A stretch of DNA of 64,000 nt from Candolleomyces eurysporus (Eukaryota; Basidiomycota; Agaricomycetes; Agaricales; Psathyrellaceae). Positions 1 through 12,288 of this stretch are shown piece after piece. The stretch covers positions 1 to 64,000 of the forward strand of contig JANBPK010000926.1 in assembly GCA_027579435.1 (NCBI GenBank), given 5' to 3'. A program made the position numbers and the translations under genes. The first letter of the stretch is position 1. Every line of letters starts with the position of its first letter. The notes under the pieces are model-generated. The model was given only the letters and a program-made list of their open reading frames with translations, did no database searches and was not told where the DNA came from.

Positions 1-685
1 CGGGTGGACTTGGTGATGTGAGGACTATACTGCTTGGAAGCAAGAGGGTGGAAAGAGTGATGCAGAAGCCGTCGGTGCTTGCGCCTGTCATGCGCTTGGT
101 TTTAGCAGCAAATTTATCAATAGCAGAGGCAGCGCTAACCAGTGAAGGCCTGGATGACGCAAGAAATAGGGATAAGCATGAAGCTCTGAATGAGGAGTTC
201 TAGAACACACCATACGGCATAAAACCAATGAGGAAGTCCCATCCCATGAGCTCGGTAATCATTGGCAGACGGGTCCTATACAGGTCGTAAAATTCGTGGA
301 AATTATGAAGGTGGAGCCAGGCTCACCTCCCCGAGTACAGTGACGACCGTGTCTCAAGTAGATCCGTAGCGGCCTTCGAGGTGTCTAAGACGATAATGTC
401 TGTCCCCGCGATATTCAAGTAGAGGATATCTGTGTCTGGACCCGCCAAACTAAACAATCAGGTACCTTTTCAGGCTGAATTGAATCTTTACGCACTGTAC
501 TCTTTGCACCATTCGTGATATTTCTTCCACTCGAACTCAGTAGGCAACTGGAAGAGATTTCCAACCAATGGTGCACCCTTGGGACCAGGTGGAAGTGGTA
601 GGTACAGCCTCTTCCGACGCTTCAACAGCCCGTAGAGGAGAGAGATCGCGATCAACCCTAAAGAGAAATCAATATATCTCCACAT
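1..685 (-). CDS. Cytochrome P450, subfamily B, 5' part only (cut by window edge)
   Basis: Only the N-terminal exons lie inside the window. The ATG at 685 opens a membrane anchor (MWRYIDFSLGLIAISLLYGL) followed by a basic stop-transfer stretch and the proline-rich hinge LPLPPGPKGAPLVGNL. Exon 2 (about 330-437) encodes the β-sheet segment with GTDIIVLDTSKAATDLLE. Exon 3 (about 220-270) encodes ITELMGWDF. A 10-nt micro-exon near 140-150 supplies the YGLHW motif, and the next exon continues off the left edge. Family knowledge: a heme-thiolate monooxygenase anchored in the ER and fed by NADPH-P450 reductase; the substrate is unknown. The heme loop is outside the window, so intactness cannot be judged. 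The hinge and the EFEWKKYHEWC sequence group it with the genes starting at 14845 and 33467. Confidence 0.85.
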
Positions 686-689
686 AACG

Positions 690-1155
690 ACTCAACCTTC
701 AGCAATCGAGAAGATAGTAGGCGGAAGAAGAAAGGAGGGGACTAACTAGATGCTTTAGTAAAAGACTCAAACTAAGTAGCTGTGCAGCAAGCTCTCGGTC
801 TCAGTGCGACAGGTTGGGCACATGTCTCCACATCTACTGAAGAAGACTGGTCTTTGTAACCAGCTTCCATCCGTATGCTTCGATAGAGGAGAGATGCAAT
901 CCCCAGAAGGAAATTCTCCGAGATTCCCATTAAGAGCTTTATGCAAGTATATATTTGAGGGCCGGAAACGTCATCCATGATGATCAGCTGCATTTGAAAA
1001 GTTCCGAATTCGACCGAGCGCAGCCATCAGAATCGGAGATTGTGCAGCAGTGTTGTCTGAATGACACTGACCTTTCCTGCGAGGTCGTTCTCNAAAAAAG
1101 GATCGTGATCAGCAAACGCTAACAGCTTATTCAAGTGATAGGACCAGATGGAATT
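690..1155. other. Upstream region of the first subfamily-B P450
   Basis: No gene is supported here. The stretch resembles the upstream regions at 14870-15160 and 33480-33760 in patches, for example the GATAGAGGAGAGATGCA-like block near 880-900. It therefore belongs to the duplicated subfamily-B unit. An N sits at 1093 beside an A run. Confidence 0.5.
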
Positions 1156-1159
1156 TAAC

Positions 1160-1705
1160 TTATCGACGGTTTACACGACCGTCCTGGTCTACGAGTCAAA
1201 GTGGAATACGGCTTCGGGACACAGACCCAATGCGACAGTTCACACCCCATGAAGTGGGGATGGTGTGGAGTTCTGGCTGGCAGGTGGTCTCTGGTGCACG
1301 GCGCTTGCGACGCCACAGGGATGGGACCGCAGCTGCAGAGAAGTAGGTAGTTCGTCCCAGGCCGTGGGGCCAAACGTAAACGGAGCCTGTAGGACAGATG
1401 GTCAGGAGACAGAAAATCGCACTCGTACGAGCAGGACTCGGCGTTTTCGTAGCTGTGGCAGTTGTTGAAAGTCAGAGACCTTGTACTAATCAGAAGGTTC
1501 AACGATGAGTCGTGTAGGCACATGGGACGCTCACCTTGCAGTTGGTCGTTTTCGCTGACCAAGGCTGTGGTAGCATGAGGTAGTGATGCTATGAAGAGAG
1601 GTAGATAGGGTTACTTGAGTGCATATCTCAAATGATGCGGTCCAAGACTTACCTGACCTCACGCCTGAAAGCAAAGAGTGCCTTACACGGTAGCGTAACC
1701 TGCGA
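1160..1705 (-). pseudogene. Decayed 12-cysteine secreted protein gene, copy 1
   Basis: This stretch aligns along its length with the intact gene at 33994-34567. The start ATG is replaced by GTG, and part of the signal-peptide exon is deleted, although the splice donor after it (GGTCAG|GTAAGTC) survives. In the last exon the CSCGPIPVASQAPC block is preserved. A 2-nt deletion then a 1-nt deletion put the segment between them out of frame and destroy the last cysteine cluster. It lies about 470 bp upstream of the P450 starting at 685, the same relation seen for the other two subfamily-B genes. Interpretation: a duplicated secreted-protein gene that lost function while the neighbouring P450 was kept. 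Confidence 0.7.
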
Positions 1706-2029
1706 AGTCGGCACGTAGCTCGAGTATATTTCTAGGGTAAGAAGCCGTCAGAGATATTATAGGCGACTCGCCGATAGCCAGCACACGGGCATTCAAGGGC
1801 GAATTTCCCGAAGTTGGAGGTTTCGAGTCTCGATTTATGGATTCAATTCAACAGAATCGCCCAGCATTGATCCAAAGGTTGGATAGCCATTTGAGCCATG
1901 AGCTCGATAAAGAAACTCTAGAGATTAGTTCAGACTTCGTGGGCTGAGCGTCGGATTCGATGCCACCAGAGATATTTCAGCGCATTGCGCTATTTGAGGG
2001 TAACGCAGCTGAAGACTCGAATCAGAACG

Positions 2030-2330
2030 GCACAATGAATTACACCCGTCCAATGGCGCGCTATCACCTTCCACATAGGCTGTCGGTCTTGCATGTGCTT
2101 TATGCGAGGCCCTGAAGGTTATCAATTACTGCACATAGTCAAACGAGGATTTAGATTCCGATGGAACCAGGAAGAAAAAGTGAGGACGCTTCAAGTTGTG
2201 ACAGCAGACACGGTTTGTCACATCATTCGGGTCTGTGACACGTGACAACGCCAAAACACGTCGCCTCGGCTTGCGTCGGGCGTCAGCTGAAAGGAATATA
2301 GGCAGATGATGAGTGGCAGCCAAGAGAAGG
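2030..2330. repeat. Unit-tail repeat, copy 1
   Basis: About 300 bp of noncoding sequence recurs, diverged, at 20330-20640 and 35005-35290. Shared blocks include CCAATGGC.C.CTAT.ACCTTC, the GTCGG.CTTGCATGTGCTT region, GTTGTGACAGCAGACA and GCGTCGGGCGTCAG. It marks the end of the P450-B/secreted-protein duplication unit. No coding potential is conserved between copies. Confidence 0.6.
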
Positions 2331-2334
2331 CAGG

Positions 2335-3305
2335 TTCGGGCTTTGGGTCATTGGAAAAGTACTAATAGCTTCCTTTGAACTCGAACTCGCCAGAGAGGGT
2401 GACATTCAAGTCGGTCTGAGAAATTCATCAGCACGACTCTGAGTTGGATGTCGCAGATGGTAGAGTCCAGTTGGACAGGTCGGGTACAGTGTCCATTCAT
2501 AGTGAGCTGGGCAAAGAGTGCTGACGCAACCAACTACTTGGCTAGATAACCGCTGCGAGGGTCCTGCTTATAGTAACTTCGAGCATCCGGATTCCAAGTG
2601 GTCAGTGCGCTCGTTGCGTTAAGAAAGCGACATTCAACGCTCACCTCGTCCCAAATCAATCCCTCGAACTTGGAAGACAAAGGAAGCAGCATGTGGGTCC
2701 ATTACGATGATGAATCAGGCCTCAATCGCTCACTTGCACAAGCGTCGGAGGAAAAAAGTGCGTACGCAGGATGTCGCCACCCTCGCGATCCACGTGCTCG
2801 ACCTCGAAACCACCGGGCATGGTGACTAAAACGCCGATTCGATACCCGCACCACAAAACACCAGACCCCAGACGCCATCTACAATGACAAGGTGCATGGC
2901 GGGCTTCACTCTATCGCAGAGACGGTGCAGAGCTTGATAGGGTTTGCACACTGACCCAGTGCCAAATGCGGATTGCCAACCGTGCACGCCAAAATTAGGA
3001 AAAGGGACCAGAAGGGCAATTTATACCTCTTTGTTATGTTGTATCCTTTCACTCGCCGAACTGTTGATAATCCAACTGTCCTAATACTTCGCAAGTTTCA
3101 TTTTCTCTATCCCCACTCGAGGCATTTGCCTGCAGTTGCCGGAGGGACGGGGTATGATCACGATTTACACGGCAGCGGCACAAGTTGTGCTGTTGTTTGC
3201 TTTGATTACGGCGTCGCATAATATGGCAGCTACTATTTCACAGGTCTCAAAAGACAAGCAATCATAGGACCGATTATGAATAGAAGACTGTAAACCCTCA
3301 TTGGG
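2335..3305. other. Intergenic stretch, no supported gene
   Basis: Only short, overlapping, non-conserved reading frames are present. No motif, repeat or RNA gene was recognised in it. Confidence 0.4.
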
Positions 3306-3309
3306 GTCA

Positions 3310-5560
3310 TTAGTCGTCTTGAATCAGAGGCTCACAGATCAAGTCCACCTTCTCCTTGGAACGCGGCTTGATAACACACTTGAACGGCTTTGGCATTCTA
3401 GTACGTCTAAGATGTCAGCATGGGATCACGACAGAAATAGTGAAGTACTCACACAGCAAGACCAGAAACATACTCATGCGTCAGTTCAACCGTCCTCTCT
3501 TCCTCCCTGCCAATACCATCCTCTCCTACAACCCTGACTTTCTCTTTCGCCTTCTCGATATCGAACACATAAACGAGGGAGGAGATCGCCAGCCAGATAG
3601 ATGTGAAAGCCATATGTCTGCCTGGACAGATTCTCCGACCGAATCCCCAGCACGCATGTGAAGGATCCCTCGCGCGCGCAAAGTCGACTTGGCCTGTGTC
3701 TGGGTTGATGAACCGATCTGGGTTGAAGGTAAATGGGTCGGGATAGATAGTCTCGTCGTGAAGCATCGCCCTTTGCACGTTTATTTAATCATCTATTCCA
3801 CACCTAGCTCTACTCAAATACTTACCAAGCATTTGCAATGATGATGGCACCCGCTGGAAGACGATACCCTTCGTACTCATCCTCAGTTGAGAGAAGATGA
3901 GGGACAGCTAGGTTGACCATACAAATCAGTGGCCCAAATGCGAATATGAACCAGAAGCTGAAGCATACCGGTAGGAGCAACATCTCTCCACCGCAGAGTC
4001 TCGTAGACAATCGCAGATATGTACGGCAGAGAGGTTTCCTGTTCAAATTCAGGAAAGTGCCCAGGCATGACAACCGAATCTATTTGAGCCTGAGCTTTCT
4101 TAAGAACTTCAGGGTACTCTATGAGCCCAAGGATGCAGGAAGCGATGATTGACACAGTCTAAAATTCGATATCAGTGTTCTCGTAAGATCTGATTCAAGC
4201 CTGGGGGTAGTCACTCACTGTGTCCGAGCCAGCTGCATAGTCATCGTCATTAGGGAATATCCGAGTCACTGGGTGAGCGTCGAATGGTTCATTTATCCTC
4301 ACCTGAGAAAAGGGTACCCGCGACATCCCGAATGACTTCCTCAGTGAAAGTGTCGTCTTCTGTCCCTTCCGCAATCTTTTGGAGGCATGTTGAAACCACT
4401 GAAACGGTCGTTGTTCCGGATTCCTGAATGGCATTAATCAGTTTATATCCCCTTCGAAACGGAGCATAGTACCTACAAATCGGTTTCTCGCCTCGGCGTA
4501 CGGAACCTCAAGCATAGCCCGTGTGAGCTTACGCCATGCATGTGCTTTGCGTTTGAAAGACGCTCCGGGTAGCCAAGCGGGAACATATTTCAAGAGTGGA
4601 AATGAGTCGACCNAAAAACGCCCCTGGCACGGCTGCTTCGACAACCACCTGTAGACCTACTAGGGACATTTCGAGGTACGGATCGTTCTCTTCTTGGATC
4701 TGGAGTCCGTAGGCGATAGACAATATCGTCTCGCCTGCCAGGCTACAAGACAGACAATGAAAAGCTAGCCGAATCCGGAGCACTGACAAGACGTACTGCC
4801 GGATGTGAGGGATGATATTGGAAGGATCGGGGTCATTCAACAGACGCTTCAGGAAGGCTCGAGTGGACTTGATGATATGAGGCCTATATTCCTTGATGGC
4901 AACAGGATGGAGCGAGTGGTGCGCGACCCGTCGAGTCTTGCGCCTGATCGCGTGAAATGAGCAGTAGCAGCATTTATGGGCAAGATCACACGAACCAGCG
5001 GATTCCTGGACAAGCACCAGGTGCAACGTGTAAATGTTCATTCAATTTATCCTAGCAGAATCCTCACTATATATGACGCACCATAGGGCATGGTACCAAG
5101 ACTGAAGTCCCAGCCCGCGAGTTCGTTGATCATAGGCATACGAGGCCTATACGGATCGTAAACTCACTCGCAAACACGGGTGTGATAACGAGCTCACCTG
5201 CCAGAATAGAGAGACGATCGAGTCTCAAGCAAATCCGTGGCAGCCTTCGAGGTGTCCAAAATAATAAAGTCGGTCCCGGCTGCATTCAGGTAGAGAATCG
5301 GCGTGTCTAAATCGGATAAGTTCGTCGGTTCACCGCAAGCGACTCGATTACTCTGGTCGGCGCTTACTATACTCTTTACACCATTCGTGATACTTCTTCC
5401 ATCCAAGTTCCTGGGGAATCTGGAAAAGATTTCCTACCAACGGAGCGCCTTTGGGACCAGGTGGGAGTGGCCGGTTCGACTTATTCCGCCGTTTCAGTAG
5501 ACCATAGCAGAGTAACAATAACGTAACTGAGGCCAAGGCAAGATCAGCATATCTCCACAT
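3310..5560 (-). CDS. Cytochrome P450, subfamily A (copy 2)
   Basis: Predicted ER-bound heme-thiolate monooxygenase of about 530 aa, substrate unknown. The ATG at 5560 opens MWRYADLALASVTLLLLCYG, then the hinge LPLPPGPKGAPLVGNLFQIP-like sequence. All family landmarks are present: micro-exon YGIRW, K-helix ETLRWRDV, FNPDRF, and heme loop CWGFGRRICPGR with the axial Cys. The gene ends in KPFKCVIKPRSKEKVDLI and a TAA at 3310. An N at 4613 (CGACCNAAAAACG) falls inside the FLVDSFPLLKYVPAW exon and shifts the frame. Paralogues lack that extra position, so it looks like an assembly artefact. Transcribed divergently from the gene at 6858, with a shared 1.3-kb upstream region. Confidence 0.9.
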
Positions 5561-5638
5561 AACACGTTACTTCGTTGTCTGCCTGAGGGTGTAAGAGTTA
5601 AGAGGATGACGTTGGCTTATCACCAAATTCCTGCGCCT

Positions 5639-5680
5639 TTATTTGTAGAAGGAGCCTCTATCATTTCGTGCCTTTTCGGG
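5639..5680 (-). promoter_or_regulatory. Conserved P450-A core promoter
   Basis: Read on the minus strand this matches the block shared by all subfamily-A genes: TTTTC, then a GA-rich run, then CTACAAATA-like TATA sequence, about 80-120 bp before the ATG. The same block occurs upstream of the genes starting at 6858, 11787, 18879, 21902 and 30790, and the relic at 24695. Confidence 0.6.
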
Positions 5681-5870
5681 GAGACAGGTGCCCCGGACGA
5701 AAGTCAAGTGTGACGGCATGCCGCGATAGAGTATTCATTGGCCTCTCAACCCGGTAAGGATCAGTAGGAATAAATGGGTAAGCATTCCTCACTTCCGCAT
5801 GTACATATACACCTGGTCAAAAGTGGAAGCATGTGAAGAGATAGCGTCCTTACCGAACTCAGGAATGAAT

Positions 5871-5910
5871 GTTCACGATCGCGGCCCATGGTTCGATTGC
5901 GATCGTCACG
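5871..5910 (-). promoter_or_regulatory. Upstream dyad element of P450-A gene (start 5560)
   Basis: Inverted repeat with arms ACGATCGC (5875-5882) and GCGATCGT (5899-5906) and a 16-nt spacer. It lies 311 bp upstream of the ATG. Related dyads occur at similar distances upstream of the other subfamily-A genes, which suggests a binding site for a dimeric regulator. That function is inferred. Confidence 0.55.
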
Positions 5911-5914
5911 CCAT

Positions 5915-6540
5915 TGCCACCGGGTCACGAACCAAGCTTGCTCTTAGTACGCTCTTGGACCCTATGCAAGGCAGAATCGGCTCACCATTCTTCATTAGAC
6001 TAGCTGCAGGAAGAGGAACTCAGTGCAATACAATGAGCAACACTACACACATCCCCTTCAAAGATTGTCTGGGTTAGTGACACATTTGAAGGGTCTTCTT
6101 GCGCCGCAACGCATTCATAATGGGCATACATCGAATTCTCCAAGGGTCAGCTGCCTTCCATCAGATTTCGGTGATGGAGCGGGGCATTTCCTCAAACTCA
6201 TTGGTCCATCCAGGTCGCTGGCGCTGCAGTAAAGGCTAAAGGGTTCTTTTGATAAGTCCCTATGTAATATAAACCACCTTGTCGCAGGCTCTTAGACTGA
6301 TGGATGTGTAATTCTGAGGAGATCACTGATCGTCTCCAGGCTCAATGCTTTTTTGAACGAGCTGGTTTCAGCGCTCGAATAGTGGCAATAACGTGTGCTG
6401 CTCGACCCTTATAATCTGTCAGCACGCTCCCATCGCATTGTTGGCCTAAGACGCATTCACACATTTCAACAGAACAGGAAATCCTCAACGGGCGGCGGAG
6501 AAAACGAAGAACACGATTGGTCGGGAGCTTGGCGACTATA
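5915..6540. other. Centre of the divergent P450 intergenic region
   Basis: Noncoding stretch between the mirrored promoters of the genes at 5560 and 6858. No gene is supported. Confidence 0.4.
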
Positions 6541-6542
6541 TT

Positions 6543-6580
6543 GTCACGATTGAGGTCGGAACACGGGCCGCCGTGAACAT
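6543..6580 (+). promoter_or_regulatory. Upstream dyad element of P450-A gene (start 6858)
   Basis: Reverse-orientation copy of the dyad, with TCACGATTGAGGTCGG facing CCGCCGTGAAC. The arms are degenerate, but the spacer half CGGAACACGGGCC aligns with the other copies. It ends 278 bp upstream of the ATG. Confidence 0.5.
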
Positions 6581-6734
6581 TCATCGGCGAAATCCAACTT
6601 GAATAGGGATCCTACCACTTCACATGCCTTCACTTTTGATATTGAAGCAATGCATTCGGACAGGCGGAAGCGAGTCATCATGAACGCTTACCTACCTTAC
6701 CTTTACCATATTGCAAGCATGCTGTCATATCTGT

Positions 6735-6783
6735 CTCCCTGAAACGGTACTGAACAATGGAGGCTTGCTCTACAAATAAAGGG
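6735..6783 (+). promoter_or_regulatory. Conserved P450-A core promoter
   Basis: CCCTGAAACGGTACTGAACA then GGAGGCTTGCTCTACAAATA. The CTACAAATA box lies about 80 bp before the ATG at 6858. The block is nearly identical to that upstream of the gene at 21902. Confidence 0.65.
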
Positions 6784-6857
6784 GCAGGATTCAGTGGTAA
6801 CTCAGCGGCATCCCATCCAGTGCATACACCCCCCGGCAGACAAGGAAGCAAAGAACT

Positions 6858-9101
6858 ATGTGGAGATATGCTGATCTTGTCTTAGGCTCAGTGGCGATAT
6901 CGCTACTCTATTATGGTCTGTTGAAATGGCGGAAGAGGTCCAACCTGCCACTTCCACCTGGTCCCAAGGGCGCGCCGTTGGTAGGAAATCTCTTCCAAAT
7001 TCCCCGAGAAGAAGGATGGAAAAAGTATCATGAATGGTGTAAAGAGTACAGTAAGTGTCGATCGGATTAGTCGAGCTGCGAACTGCGGTTTACCAACTAA
7101 TTTATCGGATTTAGACACGGACCTGCTTTACCTGAATTTAGCCGGGACCGACTTTGTTGTTTTAGACACCTCGAAGGCTGCCACGGATTTGCTCGAGAAT
7201 CGGTCCTCTTTGTACTCTGGCAGGTGAATTCGTTATCACGCCTAATCGTGAGTGGGCTCATAACCTGTGTAGGGCCTATATGCCTATGGTTGAAGAGCTC
7301 ATGGGCTGGGACTTTAACTTCGGTATCATGACCTACGGTGCGTCAATTATATGGATGAATTTTATGTCATTGACGCGTTGTGTCCGTTACTTGTCCAGGT
7401 ACTCCCTGGTTGGTCCGATCTCACCCATAGATGCTGCTATTGCTCAGTCCATGCGATCAGGCGCAAGCACCGACAGGTCGCCCACCACTCACTTCACCCA
7501 GTCGCTATCAAGGAGTATTGGCCTCAGATGATTAGGTCTACTCGAACCTTCCTCAAGCGTCTCCTGGATGACCCGGATCCTTTGAATATCATACTTCACC
7601 TTCGGCAGTAAGTTCCATAATTGTTCCTGAGCTCACCTCTCATCGTCTATCTTGAAGCCTGGCAGGAGAGACAATACTGTCAATTGCATATGGCATTCCG
7701 ATCCAAGAAGAGAATGATCCGTACCTCGAAATATCCCGGGTAGGTCTCCGGACGTTGACCACCGCGATCATGCCAGGGGCGTTTTTGGTCGACTCGTTTC
7801 CATTGTTAAAATACGTTCCTGCCTGGTTCCCCGGAGCGTCTTTCAAGCGCAAAGCATATGAATGGCGTAAGGTCGCACGAGATATGCTTGAGCTTCCCTA
7901 CGCCGCAGCAAAAAAAACGTTTAGTCGGTCCTTTTATCCCTTCCGAAAGAGACAGACTAATCAATCATATTCAGGAGTCCGGAAAAGCTACCGCCTCAGT
8001 GGTTTCTACATGCCTCCAGAAGGTTACAGTCGGGAAAGAAGACGACGCCTTCACCGAGGAAGTCATTCAGAATGTCGCGGGTACCCTTTTTGCAAGTAAG
8101 CATTTGCCAATCCCCAGATTTTTATTCAGTAATCATTCTCAATGACGGTGACCATTAGCTGGATCGGATTCTGTGAGTGACTATGCCTGAGATTGAACAC
8201 GATCTTACCGAAACACTGACACCGAATATCAGACTGTATCGGTCATTGCATCTTGCATCCTTGGCCTTCTAGAGCATCCCGAAGTTCTGAAGAAAGCTCA
8301 GGCTCAAGTCGACTCGGTTGTCGACCCCGGGCATTTGCCTGAATTTGAACATGAGTCGTCTCTACCATATATAACCGCGATCATCTACGAGACTCTGCGG
8401 TGGAGAGATGTCGCTCCTATCGGTACACTGTTCTGGTCTATCCTCACGTCCGATTCACTGATACTTGCTTTATTAACCTAGCTGTCCCTCATCTTCTATC
8501 AACTGATGACGAGTACGAAGGCTATCGTTTTCCAGCGGGCACCGTCATCATCCCAAACGCCTGGCAAGTCTTCCAGTAACCTTCCCAGGTGTATCTGAAT
8601 GGGATCTCAACTACACATATTTAGGGCGATGCTTCACGACGAGACGGTCTACCCTGACCCATTCAACTTCAACCCGGATCGGTTTATCAACGCAGAAACA
8701 GGTCAAGTCGACTTCGCGCGCGAGCGAGATCCTTCACATGCCTGCTGGGGATTTGGCCGGAGAGTCTGTCCTGGTAGACACATGGCGCTCTCAGCTATTT
8801 GGCTCGCTGTTGCCTCCCTCGTCTCCGTGTTCGATATCGAGAAGGCGAAAGAAAAAGTCAGGGTTGTGGAGGATGGGATTGAGAGGGAGGAAGAGAGAAC
8901 TGTTGAGCTGACGCACGAGTATATTTCTGATCTTATTCTGTGAGTATTTCACGATTTGCGGTCATCTATTCCTTCAATTTGACCCAGTGGTGACCTCTTT
9001 GACATGGTAGAACGCCGAAGCCGTTCAAATGCGTTATCAGGCCACGTTCCAAGGAGAAAGCAGATTTGATTCGTGAGTCGTGGACTCAAAACCACGACTA
9101 A
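6858..9101 (+). CDS. Cytochrome P450, subfamily A (copy 3), variant I-helix
   Basis: Predicted ER-anchored P450 with the same exon plan as its paralogues. The N-terminal exon (6858-7051) has MWRYADLVLGSVAISLLYYG and LPLPPGPKGAPLVGN. The K-helix is ETLRWRDV, and the heme loop CWGFGRRVCPGR lies near 8742-8777. The stop is TAA at 9099-9101. Two usually constant motifs differ. The micro-exon gives YGTPW instead of YGTRW, and splicing at GCA A|gtaag joined to CTGGATCGGATTCT gives TGSDS in place of AGSDT in the oxygen-binding I-helix. An A run at 7910-7917 is one base longer than in paralogues and would shift the frame before intron 6, possibly a sequencing artefact. It converges with the gene ending at 9521. 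Confidence 0.88.
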
Positions 9102-9520
9102 TGACCTTTATCCGGGATTAGTCGATATATTATGTATGATTCTTGCTTTCATTGCACTTGTAGCTGTCAACCAAGCCTCTACACGGGTGTGAGAAGTGGG
9201 GCAATGAGATGAGATTGGGAGTAAGAAACCCTCGAGACTGACCATACCGCCCAGTGTTGTGAGCTCTACACTTTCTTTCCAGCTGACAAGGTATCGATAG
9301 ACCAATTTTCGCCGCGTTTCACTTTGGATATCTGTTTAGCCTTGGAGCAAAACGAACATGCTTTATACGCTATCCCAACCTCGGCGCAACTTGGAGTTTG
9401 GGCGCAGTTACATTATCTTATCAGCGTTCACCTCATGCGAGTGCGGTGACGCCAGCTGTACACAGTACGAAGAACAAGTAATAGTTCATACATAATATTA
9501 GTAGTAGATTAAATAAGGCA
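9102..9520. other. Convergent intergenic region
   Basis: Separates the 3' ends of two convergent P450 genes. No gene or repeat is supported. Confidence 0.4.
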
Positions 9521-11787
9521 TCAGTCGTGGTCTTGAAGTAAAGACTCGCCTATCAAATCCGCCTTCTCCTTTGAGCGGGGTTTGATAACGCACTTAAATG
9601 GCTTTGGCATTCTAATACGTCCAAACGGTCAGCACGAAATCAAGACACAGGTATTCAAGTACTCACAGGGAAACGGCAGAAATATAGTCATGCGTCAGTT
9701 CGACCGTTCTCTCTTCCTCCCTCTCAACCCCATCGGCTCCTACAACCCTGACTTTCTCTTTGGCTTTCTCGATATCGAACACAGAAACGAGAGAGGCGAT
9801 AGCCAGCCAAACCAATGAGAAAGCCAGATGTCTACCTGGACAGAGTCTCCGACCAAATCCCCAGCATGCATGTGAAGGATCTCGGGCGCGCGTGAAGTCG
9901 ACTTGGCCTGTTTCTGGGTTAATGAAACGATCTGGGTTGAAGGTAAATGGGTCGGGGTATTCAGTCTCATCATGGAGCATCGCCCTATGTATGCGAAGTG
10001 AGTCTTTTATTCATATACGACTGGATTTTTTGGAGGACCTACCAAGCGTTTGGGACGATGACCGCACCCGCTGGAAGACGGTAACCTTTGTACTCGTCCT
10101 CGGCCGCCAGAAGATGAGGGATAGCTATGTCAAGCATGTAAAATTTGTGTCTCGAGCGTAAGTGTAGACCTAAAGCTGCGACGTACCGATAGGAGTGACA
10201 ACCCTCCACCGCATAGTCTCGTGGGCAATCGCAGTGATATATGGTAGAGCCGACTCATGTTCCAATTCAGGCATATTTCCAGGCCCAACAACTGAGTCGA
10301 CCTGGGCCTGAGCTTTCTTCAGGACTTCAGGGTGCTCTAGAAGGCCGAGGATGCAGGACGCGATGGCCGATACAGTCTAATATTCGGTGTCAGTGCTCTC
10401 GTATTGAAGGTTGGGTTCAAAGCCCGTGCTATGTCACTCACAGTATCCGATCCGCCTGCACGACATCGTCATCGTGGATGGTTACTAAGGTGAGCATCGA
10501 GCGATTGGTTTATACTTACCTGCAAAAACGTTACCCGCGACACCCTGGGCGGTTTCCTCGGTGAAGGCGTCGTCTTCGAATCCGTCTCCAATCTTCTGAA
10601 GACATGTTGAGATCACTGAAACGGTATTTGTTCCGGATTCCTGAATATCATTGATCAGTTTATGTGCCTCTCGGGAGCGAAGATAGTGCTTACAAATTGT
10701 CTTTTCGCCTCGGCGAACGGAAGCTTGAGCATACCCTGTGAGACCTTGCGCCATTCATGCGCCTTGCGCTTGAAAGATGCTCCAGGGAACCAAGCAGGAA
10801 TATATTTCATGAGTGGAAACGAGTCGACCAAAAATGCCCCTGGCACGGCTGCGCTGTTAAGCGACTGAAGGCCTACTCGGGACATCTCGAGGTACGGATC
10901 GTTCCTTGCTTGGATCTGAATTCCATAGGCGATAGACAACATGGTCTCGCCTGCCAGGCTACAAGATAGGCGATGAGAAGCGATCCCAGTCTGGAAAAGT
11001 GATAGGACCTACTGCCGAAGGTGAGGTATGATATTCAACGGGTCCGGGTCGTCCAAAAGACGCTTCAGGAAGCTCCGAGTGGACCTGGTAATCCGGGGCC
11101 TATACTCCTTGACGGCGACAGGGTGGAGTACGTGGTGGGCGACCCGTCGATTTTTACGCCTGATCGCGTGAAATGAGCAATAGCAGCAGCATCTATAGGT
11201 GAAATAGTACCAACCAGCGGGTACCTGGACAGGCGCCAAACGTAAAGTATGATTCCTCATGAAATCCATCGTAAACGAGCGTAGCTGAATATAACCCACC
11301 GTAAGGCATGGCACCGATATTGAAGTCCCAGCCCATGAGCTCGTTAATCATAGGCATACGGGACCTATACAGGTCATGAGCTCGATCAGCACCTGTGGAG
11401 CGTGATGACAGGCGTACCTGTCAGAATACAGAGACGATCGAGTCTCGAGCAGATCCGTGGCAATCTTCGAGGTGTCCAAAACAATAAACTCGGTCCCGGC
11501 TATATTCAAGTAGAGAATGTCGGTGTCTGTATCAGATAGTTTGGTAAGTGAATCACCGTTTGCAGTTTATAGCTCGATTAAACAGATGCTTACTATGCTC
11601 TTTGCACCATTCGTGGTACGTCTCCCATCCGAATTCTTGGGGAATCTGGAAGAGATTTCCTACCAACGGCGCGCCTTTGGGACCGGGGGGGGAGTGGCAG
11701 GTTGAGCTTCTTCCGGCGCTTCAACAGGCCAAAGTAGAGCAGTGATACTGCCCCTAAACCTAAGGCGATGTCAGCATATCTCCACAT
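9521..11787 (-). CDS. Cytochrome P450, subfamily A (copy 4)
   Basis: All landmarks are visible: ATG at 11787 with MWRYADIALGLGAVSLLYFG, micro-exon YGTRW (near 11217-11226), MLSIAYGIQIQ, exon LGLLEHPEVLKKAQAQVDSV, K-helix ETMRWR, FNPDRF and heme loop CWGFGRRLCPGR. It ends with a TGA at 9521. The one defect is in exon 1: a G run at 11685-11692 (eight G, C on the coding strand) is one longer than needed to read LPLPPGPKG, so the frame goes to LPLPPRSQ. Since many anomalies in this window sit at homopolymers, this may be an assembly error; otherwise the gene is recently inactivated. Its dyad element lies farther upstream (12289-12326) than in the paralogues. Confidence 0.85.
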
Positions 11788-11855
11788 TTTCGCTTTGTTG
11801 TCCGCCTGAGGGTATGCGCTGGAAGGGATGCCGTTAAGTTGTGTCTAAAGTCCCG

Positions 11856-11900
11856 TCCTTTTGTAGAGCAGAACCTCTATTGTTCAGTGCCTTTTCAGGG
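11856..11900 (-). promoter_or_regulatory. Conserved P450-A core promoter
   Basis: The minus strand carries the CCTGAAAAG..CTGAACAATAGAGG-type block followed by CTCTACAAAAGGA, a variant of the CTACAAATA box. It lies about 70-115 bp upstream of the ATG at 11787. Confidence 0.55.
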
Positions 11901-12288
11901 GGGCAGGTGCCCTCGGACCATAATTGGATGTGGCGGGATGCTTCCAATATAATACATTCATTAGCCTTTTAGCCCGGAAACAATAAGTAGAAACGAGGAA
12001 CGCATCGCTCCCCCTTGGCATCCTTTCAACCGAGCAGAGCAATTTCAGCTTGGGGACTGAATTGGCCTACCCAGCTTGACTATGTGTGGGTGCTCGCACC
12101 TACAGCGGACGAAGAACAATTAAAAAACCCCGACAGGGAAATGCAAATCAAAGCAAACGAATTGAATTCACCGGATATCAACATATGAAGGATAGGTATG
12201 ACGTGTACACAGTTTGTTCAAAAACGCCACTTAGATCGATATTATCGGCTTGAATTCAGTAGGCATTCTATTGTTATACGAATGAATG

